From positions 2,045,001-2,109,000 of the forward strand of contig NC_061805.1 in assembly GCF_021462225.1 (NCBI RefSeq): a stretch of DNA of 64,000 bases. Direction: 5' to 3'. The DNA comes from Girardinichthys multiradiatus (lineage: Eukaryota; Chordata; Actinopteri; Cyprinodontiformes; Goodeidae). Under the pieces are notes generated by a model. It was not told the origin of the DNA, did not search any database, and saw only the letters and a list, made by a program, of their open reading frames with translations. Shown in pieces: positions 32,552 through 42,800 of this stretch. A program made the position numbers and the translations under genes. How positions within the stretch are numbered: the stretch's first letter is position 1; every line of letters starts with the position of its first letter.

Positions 32552-34439
32552 GTGCCTTGAGTATGTTCATTGCTCATTGACATTTTGCTTCTAAAACATA
32601 ACAAAAATACTAGGTCTGTGTCTGACTGTCTACCCCTCTCCACCAGCACCACCACCCAAACACAACCAGTGTTTGCTATTGTAAGAATCACATTTTTGGA
32701 AGATACTAAATCAGTTATCACAAATGTTGCTGCTTCTTTTCCCTGAAATAAAACAGTCATCTGCAGTTCTTGTTCATGAATTAGCAGATTAAGTTTCACC
32801 TGTCAGATACTAATTTGTTTGGTTACCCTTGTAATGTTGGACGTCATCCATTAGCACTTGTTTTACATACATTTAACCTGTAGGTGTTGCATTTAATAAC
32901 ACAGTTTAACATATTTGTAGATTTATGATTGGCTGATTTCTAATCATATGATTCTTATGCCGAGATTGCTGGTTTGTTTACATAAATGTGTGTGTGTTCA
33001 GAAGCCTGGCAGGGCAGGTCTTATTCTGGATAAAGGGGGTGGGAAACTAGTTCAAATTTATTGTGTGAGTCAGCTGTGTCAAATTTGGCAAGCTCAAATG
33101 GTCAGCTTGCAAATGGTAGGGCAATACCTCAGGGTCAGCAGCCTTTGTAACAAAGAGTTGTATATTGTTACCTATCATTGTCCAAAAATGAAAGTTTATG
33201 GGACTAATAATAATAATTTATAGTCCAACATACAGTAATAATACAGAAACATACAGAAATAAGTGCGTATATTCACTTTGAGTTTAACATTCCAAACTGC
33301 TCTATCAGCAAACTGAGAGCAGAAAAGTTGAAAGTTGCTGAATAGTTGTCTAGCTGGAGGCACATGAATAGCCCAGCAGCTGAAGAACAGTATGGTTTTT
33401 AATAGACTATTCTTTTTATTTCGTTATATAAAAACTATTCTTTTCTTTTCATTGTCCATAAAGGGGACCACCCAGCTTCTGAACCTTTGCCTTTATTTTT
33501 GGAGGGTCATGGTGAGGGGCCAGTTGTCTTTTATAGCAGAGATTTTTACGATGTGGTCAAAGCTGTTTGGAGACCACCAGTTCTCCTTTCACTTGTCACA
33601 GCTACTGTAGTCCTGGGGACATTAGATGTCAACTACTGCTTTGAAGTCTGCCCATAAGTACATAAAATGCAATTATCCTTCTATTATTAACAAATTATGT
33701 GTTAGTTTGTGTTGATGACAATTTTAAAATTCCTTTACCTTTACTTAGATTTTGGCCAAAAGCAAAGATCTCATCTGAAGACTGAATACATTTATTAGAT
33801 ATAAATAAACTTTGGTCAATTAAAAACAATTTTTAGAAATAAATGTCAGAATTTCTTATAGAATTTCCATTGACTTAAAGCCCACAAACATTTTACAGTA
33901 AATAACTATACCAATTTATCCTCCAAACCCACTTATTCCTTTTCATGTACAGCATGTGCATGTGTTGTGGTGGTTGTTCACATCTTCACTAACGTACATG
34001 GAGAAAGCCCATGCACTAGCTGATCATGGAAACTGCACATGAAAAGTTGCTGAGGGTTTTTTGCATGCAATTTTCACGTTCTTGCTGGGAGGCAACACCA
34101 CACCCTCATTGTGGGGACGACTGTGAGGACCCAAACCATTATCTTCTGATTCTGGAATGTGTTAAAACAGCAAATATTTTTTATCAGCCACTCCTTACCA
34201 TTCTTTTGCATTTGGACTCTCTAATGCTTCTTTCAGTGTGCTTGGTACTGTGGCATAGCACACAGTAGCACAATGATTAACAGTCACCGATCTGCAAACT
34301 AGTCATATAATATCCATATCTCTTTGAAGTCCTTCTGACTCTGCTCCCTTTTTAACAGTGTCATTGACATCATCAGTCATTGTTTCCTTTTCTTCTGTGA
34401 TGGTGGTCAGCTTTTTCTCTGAAACATTATGGATCACTT
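32552..34439. other. Intergenic, nothing recognised
   Basis: Short open frames only. A pyrimidine-rich 3'-splice-like stretch at 33,400 has no partner. Nothing assigned. Confidence 0.3.
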
Positions 34440-34621
34440 CACTCTGTTGTTGTTTCGACTCATGTCAAGTTTATGCCAAGCCTGTCTTGCCTGCCTGTCC
34501 ATATTTGTTTTTGCCACCACCTGCTGAAGTAAGTTTCATTTATTAAATCAGTTTACTCACCTACCGTCATGCTGCCTGTCCGTCTGCATTCTGGGGTCCT
34601 CCGCCATACCAAACCTGACAG
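34440..34621 (+). repeat. 3' part of an LTR of the 18,923/30,415 family
   Basis: Reads CAAGCCTGTCTTGCCTGCCT, TTTATTAAATCAGTTTACTC, GTCATGCTGCCTGTCCGTCT, TGCATTCTGGGGTCCTCC and ends AAACCTGACA at 34,621. It matches the last 180 bp of the terminal blocks at 19,491 and 30,812. The 5' half is absent or too diverged. Confidence 0.6.
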
Positions 34622-35755
34622 TATCATCCATTTTGAAATCCACAATATGATTTATCTGACTCAAGAACTTCATGTACAAAGCTTTTCAGTGGACCCATAA
34701 CATGACAAAAGTTGCTCTGACATAAACTGGACTGTACAGTTTTGAGCAGACACACTATACAGCAGCATAGCAGCTACTCCATTTTACACCCATTATACAA
34801 ATTACTGCTTCATATTTCAACAAAGCCTAAAGCAATGACAAAACCATTTATTTATTATCTTGGTTTTGATACACAGACTTGGCTGCGTGATCTGTGCCCA
34901 CAGCGGTGCCCTCTCTGATGTATGTGCCCTTTTAAACACGGCATGGTTTAATCTGAGACTGGTTACTAAAGTGATGTAGAACTGTAAGATGCCTGTCTAT
35001 CTTGAGACTAAAGTTGGTCTGGCCCAGACAACTGAGCCCCACCTATTGTGCTATGGTTGCATCTTGGGCAACGATGAACAATCAGTGGCCAAAAAAGCCT
35101 TGGGTCCCAGCCATGATGGACCCCAGCTACCAGCATTACCCATGAAACAGTGGTTTCATCGAATCAAGGGGAATCTGCGAGTTGCCATGATGAACCCAAA
35201 CGACAGCTGCAGTCATAAGAAGTGGAGATCAGCATACAAAGCTGTGTACTTGTGGTCCAAACACAAAAACATGATAATATATAGACTTAAACATAATTCT
35301 AAACACCTGTTAGATATAGTACTAGTTCTTAAGTGAATGTGCATATTGCTGGGGTTATTGGACCTGTTTGCAGTTCTTCTCTTTAAGGAGCAATAAGAAT
35401 ATAACAAGCTGATATTAAATTACTAAGGTTAATTACTAAGGCTGTCTGCCAAGGTACATAACACTAGTAGCTTTCCAGCTAAAATTATAAAATAGTCTTG
35501 CCTTAATAAAACTGATTAATAAAAGTATTTCCCAGCAGTCGTATTTGTCTTTATAGCAAATGAGAGAAACATGTTGTAGCCTTCATACAGTCAGCTGACA
35601 AGCAGTGCACAGCAAAAGGTTGGAGATGGGGTAATGCCTTCCGGTCACTTCTCTGGCTTCTCATTAAAAAAAGACTTTGAGCCGTAAGAACAGTATGACA
35701 GAAATTTTGAAACTGTAACTTTTTAAAACCTTGGTATACCTCAATACCGGAAGGA
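34622..35755. other. Intergenic; one unassigned open frame
   Basis: A 115-codon frame at 34,989-35,336 (MPVYLETKVGLAQTTEPHLL) has no recognised domain, no splice sites that extend it and no element partner. I do not call it a gene. Confidence 0.25.
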
Positions 35756-35805
35756 TAAGCGCGGATGGATGGATGGATGGATGGATGGATGGATAGATGG
35801 ATAGA
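35748..35805 (+). repeat. Retroelement 3' stub with (GGAT)n microsatellite
   Basis: GGAAGGATAAGCGCGGATGG followed by about eight GGAT units and two GATA variants. GGATAAGCGG is the 3'-terminal word of Rex3-type LINEs, so this is probably the end of a short LINE insertion whose tail grew into a microsatellite. Confidence 0.6.
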
Positions 35806-37710
35806 AAATGAAGCAGCTGAAGCTTTACAAAGGTGTTCCTGGCAAACTGATTATCTTGTCTAAGAAGAAAAACAAACCTGAAAAGTTGCTGTTTTATACA
35901 AAAACGTCATTTTCATGCTTTCAAACTGCACATTGCGTGTGTTTGTGCATGTGTTATTACCTCATTAAAACTGGAAGATGTTTGGTTGTTTGGCATAAAG
36001 TGTCAACTGTTCAGTGCATTGCTCCTGTCTAGCTGTCTGATACTGCTGTTGTGTAAGATATTTGAGAAGCTGGTGACATAGTGGAGTTAAGTAGGCAGCA
36101 TTTCATGAACTCCCATGCTGTCCTTTCCTCCCTCTATATCATGTTACCTAAACATCTTGCTGACAACACTGCATAACAGCAGCTCAGAGGGTCACACAGT
36201 GATGACAGCAGGTTATGCAAAAGTTCTTTCACAGTAAACCACACCGTCAGGTTAAAGGAATGAGCCCCATTGGCTCCTGCAGCCAGAGACTGAATAGTTC
36301 ATTTTTAGGAAACTGATTAGGTTAATTATTTGAATTTTGGACATTCGGTGACCTTTGCGAATGTCTCCCCCTCTCTTTACTCTCTTTCCTGTCTATCTGC
36401 TTTTGAAAAACAAAGGCCTCTAGTGCCACAAAAAAAGACCACATAGTCAAAGTAAAAGTTCACCCAGTAGCTATATTTAGGAGAGATACAAGGTTAAACA
36501 CTAAGAGGTAATGCAGAGTATCAGGTCCAGAATGTATTCTGCAAACTGAATAATTTCACATATTTTTCAAACATGCATTCTTTAGATAATATGACAAGTT
36601 AATTTTCCTTTTCATCACTGAACTAGCAAGCTTTGCTAACGGAATTATGAAAGTCATTCTGATTATGTCAGACTTACTAATCCCTTTAAACACAGAACAG
36701 CTGTTTGTAGTCCCATTAAGGAATAAACATGGAAATAAGTTGTTTGCTTCATTTTAAAGCATTTTGCTCCCAGACTGTAAACTTATTAAAACTAGACAAG
36801 GAGCTAGAGCCAGAGCTGGATTTTTTTATGTCAAGAACGTCATTAAAAAATACAGACTGGAATTATGTGAACCTTTGAGAGAAGGTGGAGCAATGGCATA
36901 AAAAATCCAAACTATGGAATTATGGATCATTTTCTATGCTATGTACTTTGGTCCAACTGACTTCCTTTCCTCAAACAATCTGTTTTGTCATTGTTTCCAC
37001 CATTAACATTTTATTAAAACATTAAAACCTGAGCTTTCTAAGGTAACCATGAACCTGTATTTAGGGCCTCATCCTGATTTAAGTTTTCAATCTTTGGGGA
37101 ATAGATATGCAGCAGACCTTTTAAAAAGGTAAATTTTAAAGCAGTTATTAAATCTTTTCTTTACAGCAACCACCACTGCCATGGCTCGGAACCTGTCACT
37201 GCAGTCACAGCTATAGCCTGATCACCCCCACACCATGCTTCAAGCTGCAGCTTTGACCCAGCTCCATGCCTCATCTTCAACTCCAGACTGACCACTGCAC
37301 CACATAATGCTTTGGTACCTCAGTGCTCCACAGGTTGACAAGTATCATGCTCAGATCCTGGTTCTTCTACACACCATGGCCCTACCCTACATCACACTAC
37401 CACAGCCTGACAGAGCTTTTCTGTTGGAAATTATCACTTGTAAATCTCAATTGTTTTAACAACTTGAACTCGTTGATTACCACCATGTTTCCCAGATCAG
37501 ACTGTTTACTTCTCAGACAAATGAAATACAGGCATTCATAAACAACAAAACTAATGGGAGGGACCATTTCTTTTATTATCTGACATTAAATATGGACCCT
37601 CTTTTTCTTTTTTAGGGTCAGAATTAAGGAAAATATTTATATTTACTAAATGCCAGACTAATCAGCAAGTTTTTTTAGGGATTTTTTTTGATGACCAGAA
37701 CAGGGTCCAA
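35806..37710. other. Intergenic, nothing recognised
   Basis: AT-rich with no open frame longer than 75 codons and no element motif that I recognise. Confidence 0.3.
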
Positions 37711-38073
37711 ATGAATACCATAGGGAAACAGATTGATTCGTTTAGTTTAAAAGAAAGAATTACAAAAATTGTGAAAAATAAAATTTGCCCAGAAACACAC
37801 AGGCTGACCAAAGTCTATGCCATTTTGCATAAACCAAACCACAAAAAAGAAAAAGCAAATCAAAAATCACAAAGAGCCAGTGCATGTTGGGTTTATGGTT
37901 CTGGGATAGACGTTGATTCAAAAGTTGGTTCAAAAGTTGTGACTCAGTTTGTTGGCTTAGAGAAGATAATAGATGGAGCCTCGATGTTCACAGGTCGCCA
38001 TACTGAACTATATGACAATTTAATTAGACCTCCTCCACAGGAGAAAATTAGAAATGCCAAGATGGTAAAATGA
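37711..38073 (+). CDS. Unrecognised 120-codon open frame
   Basis: Starts MNTIGKQIDSFSLKERITKI and ends EKIRNAKMVK. It is Lys-rich in the first half (IVKNKICPETHRLTKVYAIL, HKKEKANQKSQ) with a more hydrophobic second half (VTQFVGLEKIIDGASMF). No signal peptide, no membrane segment. The TTTTCTTTTTTAGGGTCAG at 37,601-37,619 upstream could be a 3' splice site, and the frame is open from about 37,690. I do not recognise the family; it may be a relic of an unidentified element or a chance frame. Very low confidence that it is a real gene. Confidence 0.2.
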   Translation: MNTIGKQIDSFSLKERITKIVKNKICPETHRLTKVYAILHKPNHKKEKANQKSQRASACWVYGSGIDVDSKVGSKVVTQFVGLEKIIDGASMFTGRHTELYDNLIRPPPQEKIRNAKMVK

Positions 38074-39300
38074 TGCTCTTTAACATTGCTAATGTCAGTG
38101 ATTGTGTTTGTTCACTTGTGTTTGTGCACATAGCCTTTTTGCTAAGTTGTTAGCAAAAGCTACCCGCTATGTTCAACTTTTGATTGATCAAAGAATTGCT
38201 AACTTGAATTCAGTCCATTCTTGTTTAAAAACTTGTCAGGTTGACCAACATTTTGTCTCAGGAGAAATGTTCCACCTGAAATAACTCTCACCATCGTCTC
38301 TGGCAGCACCTATAAATAACCATAGGCAACTTTGATTACTTTAAGTTATAGTTTCTCTAAGATTCCTTCCTAAACTTAATGTAACCTGCCTGCTGTTGGT
38401 TCTGAACCTCGTATCTGGGTACAGTATTGCAGAAGTCAGCACAGACAGGCAATATTTAACAAAGTGTTATAAACTAACTATGAATGTTTTTATTCAGACA
38501 TAATTGTCTATAAAAGTCCTACTAGACATTATGAGACAGTCATTATTTGCCAATTTGATTCTTTTTAATTTCCAATTTAAATAAAATCAGGGGTGAGCAG
38601 TGTTACAGTTTTAGGTCTTCCATATGGAGTCTGCATGTTCTCCATATGCATATGGTATTTTAGGTTAATTGGCAATGGAGATAGGGATCAAGACATTGAT
38701 CTCTTTAACCCTTTTTTAGTAGCAAACTTGACCCAGTGCCTTGGGTTAAACACACAACCAAACCCTGTTATGCTGAACCAACCCAGCTCTAAATCGACCC
38801 CTATTTGACACAGGACTGGGTTAACAAAATAATCCAAATGAAGCTGTTTATAACCCAGCAGTTTTTAAAGTGCAGATGCTGCATTCTGATGTATTATTGA
38901 TCTTTCTGGGCTTGGCTGACAGTGAGAACATGAGAAAGGCGTGATGTGAAGGCACTTAAAGCTTTATGTCATACTGCTGTTACAAACTCTATCTCACCTA
39001 GGCCTGTTTTCATAGGTAAACCAACCCTCCTCTCTTCTCTGGTGGAAAATGACCCCTGTCAGAGGCATGGGAAGGACAGTGTCCTACTCATTACTGGATG
39101 TTCATTGCTAGGAAGAACAAACTGTCATTTTGTCTGATGATTTGTTTAAATGAATGAGTTGGGAGAAAAGAAAATTTGTGTTTGCCTTGCACCCAGCTGC
39201 CACACCCATCATTCTCCTCTCTTTTAAATAAAATTCAGCAGTAATGATCTCAGATCAGACCAAGAGTGGGTGGACTGGATAGATGGATAGATTCCAACCC
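38074..39300. other. Upstream flank of the FGF gene, no coding sequence seen
   Basis: A CCATATGGAGTCTGCATGTTCTCC-type retroelement module appears near 38,620. No exon recognised. Confidence 0.3.
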
Positions 39301-39315
39301 TAATGGCTGGAATGC

Positions 39316-39321
39316 TATAAA
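39316..39321 (+). promoter_or_regulatory. Possible TATA box of the FGF gene
   Basis: TATAAA within AATGCTATAAAGTGTGCC lies 480 bp upstream of the start codon and is followed by DNA of higher GC content up to about 39,540. No transcript evidence is available. FGF8-subfamily promoters need not have a TATA box. Confidence 0.25.
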
Positions 39322-39558
39322 GTGTGCCAAAACTTTGCTTTTGCCCCCCTAATAAATGATCACTCGGGTCCCTGTGGTGTGCCCACCCTCAGCAGATATT
39401 TCAGGGAGGGACTTCTGCCTTGCACCGTTCCACCAGTGGGCAACTGGATCCCAGTAAAGCAGAGCGCTTTCCAGAAGTTGGATTCAGTCCAAGCAGACCC
39501 ACCGCTGCTTCCAGTTGAACATCCTTCCCCAGATACAGACATCATCCGGTTTTTTACC

Positions 39559-39630
39559 ATGGAATTCTTTGCTTTTAATGCGTTTTGTGGATTTATCGAT
39601 GCATTTGTTCTGGATGAGTTCTCTAAGTAA
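39559..39630 (+). other. Upstream ORF 1 in the presumed 5' leader
   Basis: ATG at 39,559 opens 23 codons (MEFFAFNAFCGFID...) and stops at 39,628. If the leader starts upstream, ribosomes would meet this first. No family identity. Confidence 0.3.
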
Positions 39631-39686
39631 TTTTTGCGGTTAATCCGCATTTTTTTCTTTTCCTTGGGAATACTTTTCTGCTGTGG

Positions 39687-39791
39687 ATGGACATCAAAAG
39701 TGCATATGCCACTTTTGGGAAGGTATTGGGTTCACTTCATCCTTGTGGCGTTTATCGGCCTCAGGAATCTCTCATTGATCGGATGAAATAA
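39687..39791 (+). other. Upstream ORF 2, ending 9 bases before the FGF start
   Basis: ATG at 39,687 opens 34 codons (MDIKSAYATFGKVLGSLH...) in the same frame as the main start and stops at TAA 39,789-39,791. The main ATG is at 39,801. This spacing would hamper reinitiation and so could lower FGF output, if the leader includes it. Confidence 0.35.
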
Positions 39792-39800
39792 GGAAGGAGG

Positions 39801-39832
39801 ATGTATGGAATAAACCAGCGCTATTTTTACAT
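39801..39832 (+). CDS. fgf24: fgf24 coding exon 1
   Basis: ATG TAT GGA ... TAC AT, then the strong donor GTAAGT. The start is chosen because the frame joins exon 2 to give a continuous signal peptide ([11 protein letters not shown] then SFNFFVLWC) and the upstream in-frame TAA at 39,789 excludes a longer protein. Split codon, phase 2. Confidence 0.75.
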
Positions 39833-42800
39833 GTAAGTCGACATGCGAGTCTATGTGATTTGATGATGTAAAGCGTCTCTGTTACTATAATTTCTTTTTT
39901 ATTGTGTTTTGCAGATCCTTTAATTTTTTTGTTCTGTGGTGTCACGCTCAGGTGAGAACGTTAAAAAGGTTTGAAGATAATTGAAAGATTGTTAGAATAA
40001 TAACAATTGGGCAGATATCAATAGTTTGATGTTTAATTCAAAAAGCTGAGGGCCATAAATTGGTTTTAAAATTAATAGCGCACTGATGGATCCCAAATTA
40101 GAGACACGCACAATTATGTATTTTATTTTTCCCTTTGCATAAAAAAGGGGGAGAATCACTCGTCTCCTAATTTTAACCAGTATGTGAGGACGCAGGGCGC
40201 AATGACGGACCAGCTCAGCCGCAGGCAGGTCCGGGTCTACCAGCTCTACAGCCGCACCAGCGGGAAACACGTTCAGATCCAGGGGAAGAGAGTCAGCGCC
40301 ACCGCCGAGGATGGGAATCTGTACGGTAAGAACTGACCCCAGACCTGCTGACGTTCTCATATTTCAAAGGCACTGATCCTCAACTTTCACTGTTTTCCCA
40401 GGGAGTTAGAAATGTTTCCCTCTTTGTGTGAAGATTAAAGTGTTTCTTAAAACTGGAAAATATTGATGTGAAACATCACCATGAAATCATGTGAATTGTT
40501 TTGAGTTGTCCAAATCAGAGGCACTAGTGTCCAGAATTTTTTTCAATTAGTTCGTAAAGGTGCCACTGAGAGAAATCAAATCACCAAGTATGGTCAAGCG
40601 GTGATATTAATAAAATAAAAAAATATTACATTGAAAAATTGAATACATTGGCATATTCATGCTATAAATGTGAGAATGGGTAGCAAACAGTACTTACAAA
40701 TAGAGAAAGGCTATTTATTGGGTGTTGATGCTGTTTGTCTCATCATTCTACTCCTGTTTATTTACTTGGGGGTTCTACAGTATACTTAACTGATTGGGCC
40801 ACAAGTGTCTTTTCTAACTTTTTCTGGGTTAAAATCTAAAACGTTTGGGAACCACTGATTTATGCAGAAACCTGTTATTTAGTTTAGGATGGCCATAAAA
40901 CAAACTAACTCTAAAATGAGACTGGATTGTTTCAATAATTCAGTCAAGTTTCCTGTTGTATAGCTTGTTGGAAAGTGGTGTGGTAGCTGACACTAAACCT
41001 TAATAATATCAAGGAGTGCCCTCTGAGGACTTAAGTGATAAGCTTAAGTTTTTGTGGGACAAGGCCTCTGCTGGGAACTAATATGCTCGGGCCAAACCAG
41101 CAGTTTCACCCACAGCCTGCTGTCCCTCCCTTTAGAAACTGTTTTTTAGCACTGTATGTTAATTTAGCCTCCCTGCTGTATCTATGAGGCTATCGTCTGG
41201 CAAATTAGCAGCTGATTAGGAAAAGTCCTTTGTCCCCATAGTCCTAATACACAAGGCGGTTTCAATGACCAATTGCCATAATTAAAGTCAATTGAGAGTG
41301 TATATTCAACTTCCAGAACAGTAATGGCTGGAGATAACATTTGTTTAATTGACCGGTGGCCTGACTTTTTAGTGTTTTTCTGCTCAGTTTCTTTTACAGG
41401 GATGGTCAGAAGCTGGTCATGACAGGGAACGATTTATATGCACATTCCCATTTAATACAGTGACTACATAACTAGATACTGACTTCAACAATGACAATAA
41501 AATATAAATATACACCAAAAACTAATAAAAAGATACTACCAAAGAGGAAACAAATGTGGAAATTACCAGCATATAGTTAAAATATTCAAACATATTTTGA
41601 GATGAAAGGATGGCAGAAATGAAAGCAGTAGGGCATGAGAAGGGGGTCATGAAAGGCACCCAAACTGATGTTGATGTCAGCATGTCTGACTATCCATATA
41701 CCAGTTTTTTAGATGTATTTTGAACAGGCTTTCTGGGGTTTGTTCTCTGATGTTCACTGAAACGGAGCTCCACTCCTGGGCCGCTGTAACTGAAAATGAA
41801 GGCTGACTCTTCCTGAGAGGAACAATGCCTTCCCTTGCTGCTTGACCTCCTGTTAGTCATTTTGAATTGGTTCTAATATTTACAAACTGGTTTAGTGGAG
41901 AAGATGAAATATTATGAATACTTATGTACAACTAATATATTTGAATATTTTATGATGTTCTCCCAACCTAAGATGTCATGCTTTTGCAATATTGTACAGT
42001 GGTGAAACCATAATGGTTTCTGGTCCAAAATTGGAACAGTTTGTTTAATTCAATTAAAATTCAATTTAAAAATACTTCATGCATCCTAAAAGGAAATTAA
42101 ATTACTTTATTATACAGAACATCTAAATGTTTCATTTAGATAATGCTGAGGTGATACATCAGCATTATTAAAATAAAATCTTAAATTACAAATTTGACAC
42201 TGCTGCATGAATAATTTGATCACCAAACAAGTCAGGCTGCCACAGGCTGTGGTGTGGCTGCACCACAACTAGCATGCATCATGTGCACCTTTGCTCCAGA
42301 ATCAATGTTATGACTCAAATATCACAAAAATGACCAATTATAACATTACTTTATCTCTTTAAAGTTTCAGTCACCTATCATGTTTGAAATGAAAACTGCT
42401 TTACAATGTCTTCTGTGGGACGGAACAGATTAACCTGATTTAGCTCCAAAAACACACTTAGTGTATTCTTTGCTTGAGTCTCATTAGAATTTTTTCTGTG
42501 TTGTCCCTGAATGTTCCTTCTTCTGCTCTCACCTCCTTTTTATTGCAGCTCGACTCTTTGTTGAGACTGACACCTTCGGGAGTCGAGTGAGGATACGAGG
42601 CGCAGAAAGTGGGCTTTACCTGTGCATGAACCGAAAGGGCAAACTTGTTGGAAAGGTATAGGACAACCTTCTCATGTCTTCGCCTTTTTTTTTTTGAAAC
42701 ACACAATGACTGCTTGAACATAACAAACAAACCAACACAAAGCTGATTTTGATGGAAACAACAAATAGATTTACACTGTAAACCCAGATAAGTAGAATCT

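Noticed and set aside
34989..35336. 115-codon open frame as a gene
   Set aside because: No domain, splice context or paralogue recognised; length is within chance for a 64-kb window.
39322..39630. 102-codon frame just upstream of fgf24 as an N-terminal extension
   Set aside because: It is separated from the Fgf start by stops, and the reconstructed signal peptide already gives a complete N-terminus.
40148..40153. Exon 3 acceptor at 40,152-40,153 instead of 40,146-40,147
   Set aside because: In frame and possible, but the upstream AG gives the 11-residue length of the FGF8b segment and is the first AG after the pyrimidine tract.
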